From assembly GCA_964567045.1 (NCBI GenBank), contig CAZMLE010000124.1, forward strand, positions 1-8,704: a stretch of DNA of 8,704 bases, given 5' to 3'. Source of the stretch: JAFNGF01 sp964567045. Lineage in GTDB: Bacteria > Planctomycetota > Phycisphaerae > Sedimentisphaerales > Anaerobacaceae. The stretch's first letter is position 1. Every line of letters starts with the position of its first letter. The notes under the pieces are model-generated. The model was not told the DNA's origin and ran no database searches. It saw only the letters and a program-made list of their open reading frames with translations. Shown piece after piece: positions 5,967-8,704 of the stretch. A program made the translations under genes and the position numbers.

Positions 5967-6965
5967 CTAACTTGTTGCTGCCAACATTGGCCTAAGAGAC
6001 TGATAATCGGTTGTTCCGGCGCCGGCTTTTTCTGCCTGGGCAAGGTAAGGCAGGTCAGAAACTGCCAGCCCCAGCAGCTTGCAGCCGTATGAATCGGCAG
6101 CCACGCAGTCAGTGCTTGCGATAAGCGTGTTGGCCCGGCGCAGGTCCGAGACGGAGCCGCCGGTTGGGCCGTTGGTCATCATAACCTCGGTGCCGTCCAG
6201 TATCACCAGGGTCGGCTTTATCATCATCGAAAGCTCGGCGATAATCGTGTTGATGTCCTGGTGAAAGATGTTGCGTCGTCCGCCCAGAAGCCCATACCAA
6301 TTCTTCATCGACATTGAAGCGCCGGCCCGATGATGGTTTTTCACCGGCGCAATACCGATGAGTTTGTTAGCCTTCTCAAACGGCCCGAAGAAGACAGGCC
6401 AATCCCTAATGAGTTTGCCCTCGGCAAGCGTAGTATGCCGGAAAAGATGCGGCTTGGGCAGAACAACTTCAGCCCCCGCTTCACTGGCTGCCTTGCCGAC
6501 GCCGCTCAGCGTGAAGCAGCTTGAAGGGTCGTTGATGGGATTGTCTGTTACAATGACTTTTTTTGCTTTGCCCCGGCTGTAACACAGCCGTACCATCTCT
6601 GCTACCAGTTCGGGATTGGCTGTCGCTCCAAGAATCGGCGGTGAGGCAAAGGCAACATTCGGTTTTATCGCAACCACGTCACCAGGCTTGACAAATTTTT
6701 CTATCCCGCCGAGCAATTCTATTGCCTTGTCCACAGTTTTTACCCTGTCCGGTCCCTGAACAATGCTGATAGTCTGGCCGGCTTCGTGCGGTACGGAAAA
6801 GTCCGGCAGTGTTGTCAGCTCTTTCGTTTCTGAACGAGCTTCTGGCCCGGTCGGGTCATAAAGCCAATATGCCGCCAGGCCGCACCCGGCAATTGCGGCA
6901 CCGGCTTTGCCAACTCGCGTCAGCAAGTCCCGTCGCGCGATTTTTCCGCCGTTGGTCTCAGTCAT
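5967..6965 (-). CDS. Tat-signal DUF362 family protein
   Basis: 332 residues; ATG at 6963-6965 with AAAGG about 9 nt upstream. The N-terminus has A10-R11-R12-D-L-L and a hydrophobic segment with I25-A-G-C28, which fits a lipobox, so it may be a Tat-exported lipoprotein. The rest matches DUF362 in order: VVAIKPN (about 97-103), a G-A-T-A-N-P segment near 113-118, VIVTDNP (137-143), APVKNHHRAGASMSMKNWYG (206-225), an HQDIN motif near 235, ILDGTEVMMTNGPTGG (255-270) and ASTDCVAADSYG (283-294). Many DUF362 proteins carry a C-terminal ferredoxin domain; this one lacks it and has no cluster motif. The family's biochemical role is not established. It overlaps the DUF6599-like gene by 8 bp, implying coupled translation, and lies upstream of the Fe-S and reductase genes. 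Confidence 0.87.
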   Translation of the reverse strand: MTETNGGKIARRDLLTRVGKAGAAIAGCGLAAYWLYDPTGPEARSETKELTTLPDFSVPHEAGQTISIVQGPDRVKTVDKAIELLGGIEKFVKPGDVVAIKPNVAFASPPILGATANPELVAEMVRLCYSRGKAKKVIVTDNPINDPSSCFTLSGVGKAASEAGAEVVLPKPHLFRHTTLAEGKLIRDWPVFFGPFEKANKLIGIAPVKNHHRAGASMSMKNWYGLLGGRRNIFHQDINTIIAELSMMIKPTLVILDGTEVMMTNGPTGGSVSDLRRANTLIASTDCVAADSYGCKLLGLAVSDLPYLAQAEKAGAGTTDYQSLRPMLAATS

Positions 6966-8001
6966 TGCCTATCGCCTTTGCTGCTTCGGTGAGCTTGTCA
7001 GCGAGCGCCGCCGCCAATTGTTCTGCAGCATGTCGGTCGTCGGCCTCGTGAATGCCGGCAACGAACGGCCCCACAGTAAGGATAATTTCAGTGGTCCCGT
7101 AGAAGTCAATAACTCTGCCCTGCCAGCTTTTGAGAGATTCATCGGTTGTCGGTTTAGCCGCCCCGCCATTCTCGATCAGAAAACGATAGTAGCTTTCGGC
7201 CATCTTCCGAGCATCGTTGGCATCGAGGCGTCTGCCGATAAACGCAGTGATCGTCTCGTCTCCCAGCTTGTACCCGGCGGTGAAGATATTGGTCAAATCT
7301 TTGAAGCCGAAAGCGCTCGCCAGGTAAAGCCTATTACTACCCGCCACCAAACCTTCCTGAGGAAAGAACGTCAGCTCGGTTATTTGCTCATCTTTGCCGA
7401 CAGCCAGTTTTGTCCGTATCTGCTCAGCGGTCTGGCTCATCGCGCCGAGCAACTCAGCCGACTCAGAAGAGCCAACCAGCTCAACATAGTATCTGCCGTG
7501 CACAAAATACAAGCCGTTGCCGGTCCTATAAGCAAACTGTGCATCGGGCAGAACCTCAACGTCGGCTCTTTTTTGTCGGCTATAGACTGAGAACGCATTT
7601 CGCAGATTAGCCATATCGTAGATGAAAAGCTCCATCCACAGATTCTCATCCTGTGTGCCGGCAAAACGCTGGGTAAGCAGTTTCTCAAAGCCGGATTCGG
7701 TATAAAGAGGGGCTTTGCCGTTGATTTTTTCGTAAAGATTTTCAGGGTCGTAGAATTCGCTTTCCGAGAGCTTTTTGAAGCCTTCGGGCAACAAAACGGT
7801 TAAGGATAGTTCGCCCTGTCCTGTCAGCGCCGGCGGTTTTGCCTCTACCACACCGGCGGCAACCGGGTCGATGCCGAACCGGCTCATATCCACGTCGGCT
7901 TGTTTAAGTAAAACCCCAGCGGCGACAAGAATGAGAATCGCCAGCAGGCAAATACTCACCGCAGATTCTAAACGCCTTGCTGGAGCAGGAACTGAACTCA
8001 T
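6958..8001 (-). CDS. Membrane-anchored DUF6599-like protein of unknown function
   Basis: 347 residues; ATG at 7999-8001 with GGAG 6 nt upstream. One hydrophobic helix at about 13-33, with Arg just before it, suggests an N-terminal membrane anchor and an exported body. The body resembles DUF6599 proteins: LLPEGFKKLSESEFYDPENL, then LYEKINGKAPLYTESGF (the family's Y-x-N/D-G-x-A-x-x-Y region), then a strand with ELFIYDMANLRNAFSVYS. The two halves look alike: the stretch around GNGLYFVHGRYYVELV and the later part (GYKLGDETITAFIGR, GRVIDFYGTTEIILTVGPFVAGI) suggest repeated alpha/beta units. There are no cysteine clusters or catalytic motifs I recognise. It is the first gene after the leftward promoter and overlaps the DUF362 gene, so the two probably act together. 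The family assignment is from memory of motifs; the function is unknown. Confidence 0.75.
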   Translation of the reverse strand: MSSVPAPARRLESAVSICLLAILILVAAGVLLKQADVDMSRFGIDPVAAGVVEAKPPALTGQGELSLTVLLPEGFKKLSESEFYDPENLYEKINGKAPLYTESGFEKLLTQRFAGTQDENLWMELFIYDMANLRNAFSVYSRQKRADVEVLPDAQFAYRTGNGLYFVHGRYYVELVGSSESAELLGAMSQTAEQIRTKLAVGKDEQITELTFFPQEGLVAGSNRLYLASAFGFKDLTNIFTAGYKLGDETITAFIGRRLDANDARKMAESYYRFLIENGGAAKPTTDESLKSWQGRVIDFYGTTEIILTVGPFVAGIHEADDRHAAEQLAAALADKLTEAAKAIGND

Positions 8002-8038
8002 TAGTAACTCCGGACGTATTATTCTTTTGACTCGCTAA

Positions 8039-8095
8039 CCGGATCGGATTATACTTTCTGGCAACGTTCTGGTCAACCGACTATTTCCCGGATCG
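8039..8095. repeat. Direct 8-bp repeat CCGGATCG flanking the leftward promoter
   Basis: CCGGATCG occurs at 8039-8046 and again at 8088-8095, 49 bp apart. The first copy covers the expected leftward transcription start; the second lies between the two back-to-back -35 boxes. The positions suit an operator for one regulator controlling the leftward promoter, but an 8-bp repeat can arise by chance and no regulator gene is in the window. Confidence 0.3.
8048..8076 (-). promoter_or_regulatory. Leftward sigma70-type promoter of the redox operon
   Basis: The minus strand shows TTGACC (8071-8076), a 17-bp spacer and a perfect TATAAT (8048-8053). The predicted transcription start is near 8041, leaving a leader of about 40 nt before the ATG at 8001. 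This is the only strong promoter upstream of the DUF6599-like gene. Confidence 0.75.
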
Positions 8096-8110
8096 TCATT
8101 TAGTGATAAA

Positions 8111-8139
8111 TTGACAATGTAACTGAAGCGCTCTATAAT
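8111..8139 (+). promoter_or_regulatory. Rightward consensus sigma70 promoter of tatAC
   Basis: TTGACA (8111-8116), a 17-bp spacer and TATAAT (8134-8139) match the housekeeping consensus in all twelve bases. The predicted start is near 8146, giving a leader of about 47 nt to tatA. Such a promoter should be strong and constitutive unless repressed. Confidence 0.8.
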
Positions 8140-8180
8140 CAAACAAAATGAATGGCGTAGACTTGCCTTGAACGGGCGAT

Positions 8181-8186
8181 AAGGAG
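8181..8186 (+). promoter_or_regulatory. Ribosome-binding site of tatA
   Basis: AAGGAG lies 6 nt before the ATG at 8193, a near-ideal Shine-Dalgarno sequence. Confidence 0.75.
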
Positions 8187-8192
8187 AATGAA

Positions 8193-8462
8193 ATGATCGA
8201 GCATTTACCATATTTAGCATTTTGGACACCGGGGCCTCTGGAGCTTATTGTTATTCTTGCCGTTCTGGTGCTGGTATTCGGCAAAAGGCTGCCCGACATT
8301 GCCCGCAGCGTCGGTAGAAGCTTAACCGAATTTAAGAAGGGTATCAACGAAGCTAAAGAAACCAAAGACGATTTCGTGCACGACGTTAGAAAAGTGAAAA
8401 ATGACGTTGTAGACCAAGCCAAGGACGCTGCCGGATTAAACGATCTGGACCGGGACAACTAA
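8193..8462 (+). CDS. tatA: Sec-independent protein translocase subunit TatA
   Basis: 89 residues, the usual size for TatA. It has a short N-terminus, one transmembrane helix at about 15-29 (PLELIVILAVLVLVFG), then the hinge and conserved FGKRLPDIARSVGRSLTEFKKG (F28-G29 onward), an amphipathic helix, and a charged tail rich in Lys and Asp. TatA oligomers form the pore-like element that lets folded, twin-arginine proteins across the inner membrane. TatA rather than TatB is favoured by the F-G-x-x-x-L-P motif, the long F-K-K-G region and the short tail. No separate tatB appears before tatC, so this may be a bifunctional TatA in a minimal TatAC system. It has its own consensus promoter and faces an operon of Tat substrates. 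Confidence 0.93.
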   Translation: MIEHLPYLAFWTPGPLELIVILAVLVLVFGKRLPDIARSVGRSLTEFKKGINEAKETKDDFVHDVRKVKNDVVDQAKDAAGLNDLDRDN

Positions 8463-8504
8463 CGACTTTGACTGCGGCGCACTCAATTCGAGCCTACCAG
8501 TGAA

Positions 8505-8704
8505 ATGAACAATGGCAAGACGAGGAAAAAGAAGGACAACAAAAACTCCGACCCCATCGCCGATTCCACCATGAGTCTGGGCGACCACATCGAGGAATTG
8601 CGCGTGCGGATGATTCTCGCCATTGTCGGCCTCGTGGCCGGCGGTGCAATTTGTCTCATTTTTGGCTCCAGAATAATAGCGTTTATGGAGCGACCATATA
8701 CCGC
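8505..8704 (+). CDS. tatC: Sec-independent protein translocase subunit TatC (N-terminal part, cut by window end)
   Basis: Sixty-six codons are visible. ATG at 8505 opens a Lys-rich, hydrophilic stretch of about 22 residues (NNGKTRKKKDNKNSD...), then the TatC signature MSLGDHIEELRVRM and the first membrane helix (ILAIVGLVAGGAICLIFG), followed by the conserved periplasmic F-x-x-P segment (FMERPYT). TatC is the receptor that binds the twin-arginine motif; the H-x-x-E-L-R-x-R region seen here is part of that site. The gene follows tatA after 42 bp. No good ribosome-binding site precedes 8505. A later in-frame ATG at 8571 also lacks one but would give the family's usual N-terminus, so the start is uncertain. 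Confidence 0.9.
   Translation, partial: MNNGKTRKKKDNKNSDPIADSTMSLGDHIEELRVRMILAIVGLVAGGAICLIFGSRIIAFMERPYT

Noticed and set aside
6907..7590. 227-codon plus-strand open frame
   Set aside because: Antisense to the DUF6599-like gene and the DUF362 start; no motifs and no ribosome-binding site of note.
8035..8458. Minus-strand open frames across the divergent intergenic region and tatA
   Set aside because: They run antisense to tatA or through both promoters and have no credible start signals.
1..8704. Defence system, CRISPR array, phage or transposon
   Set aside because: No repeat-spacer structure, transposase, integrase, terminal inverted repeats or nuclease-type genes; all genes are redox, Tat or small protease families.

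Overview
The window reads as part of a chromosome from a Gram-negative-type, probably anaerobic bacterium of the Planctomycetota (Phycisphaerae-like). I infer this from the mix of twin-arginine (Tat) signal proteins, the aldo/keto reductases with C-terminal Fe-S motifs, the DUF362 and DUF6599-like proteins, and the small retropepsin-like protease. No rRNA or other phylogenetic marker is present, so the taxonomy is a family-resemblance guess. Coding density is high. I saw no tRNA, rRNA, CRISPR array, insertion sequence or phage gene.

Layout. Positions 1-8001 are entirely minus-strand. Read in the direction of transcription (right to left), the genes are: a membrane-anchored DUF6599-like protein (6958-8001); a Tat-signal DUF362 protein (5967-6965) whose start overlaps the previous stop; a small retropepsin-like (clan AA) aspartic protease (5478-5882); a fused NapH/NapG-type membrane Fe-S electron-transfer protein (3695-5464); and three tandem paralogues of a Tat-signal aldo/keto reductase with C-terminal cysteine motifs (2415-3674, 1113-2372, and one that runs off the left edge from 1070). 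A 191-bp divergent intergenic region (8002-8192) then separates these from plus-strand tatA (8193-8462) and the first 66 codons of tatC (8505 to the window end).

Regulation visible in the sequence. The divergent region carries two face-to-face sigma70-type promoters, each with a 17-bp spacer: a perfect TTGACA/TATAAT for tatAC and TTGACC/TATAAT for the leftward operon. A third promoter-like pair (TTGCGT-N17-TATAAT) lies between the DUF362 and protease genes. It could make the protease, Fe-S protein and reductase genes a separately controlled unit.

How the genes may work together (inference). The genes for the Tat translocase face an operon in which four products, and an internal segment of a fifth, carry twin-arginine motifs. 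The NapGH-like fusion would link the quinone pool to Fe-S clusters on the far side of the membrane. The three aldo/keto reductases would be exported folded, with cofactor and Fe-S cluster already in place. The reading is a periplasmic redox module with a triplicated reductase on unknown substrates. No gene here identifies the substrate.
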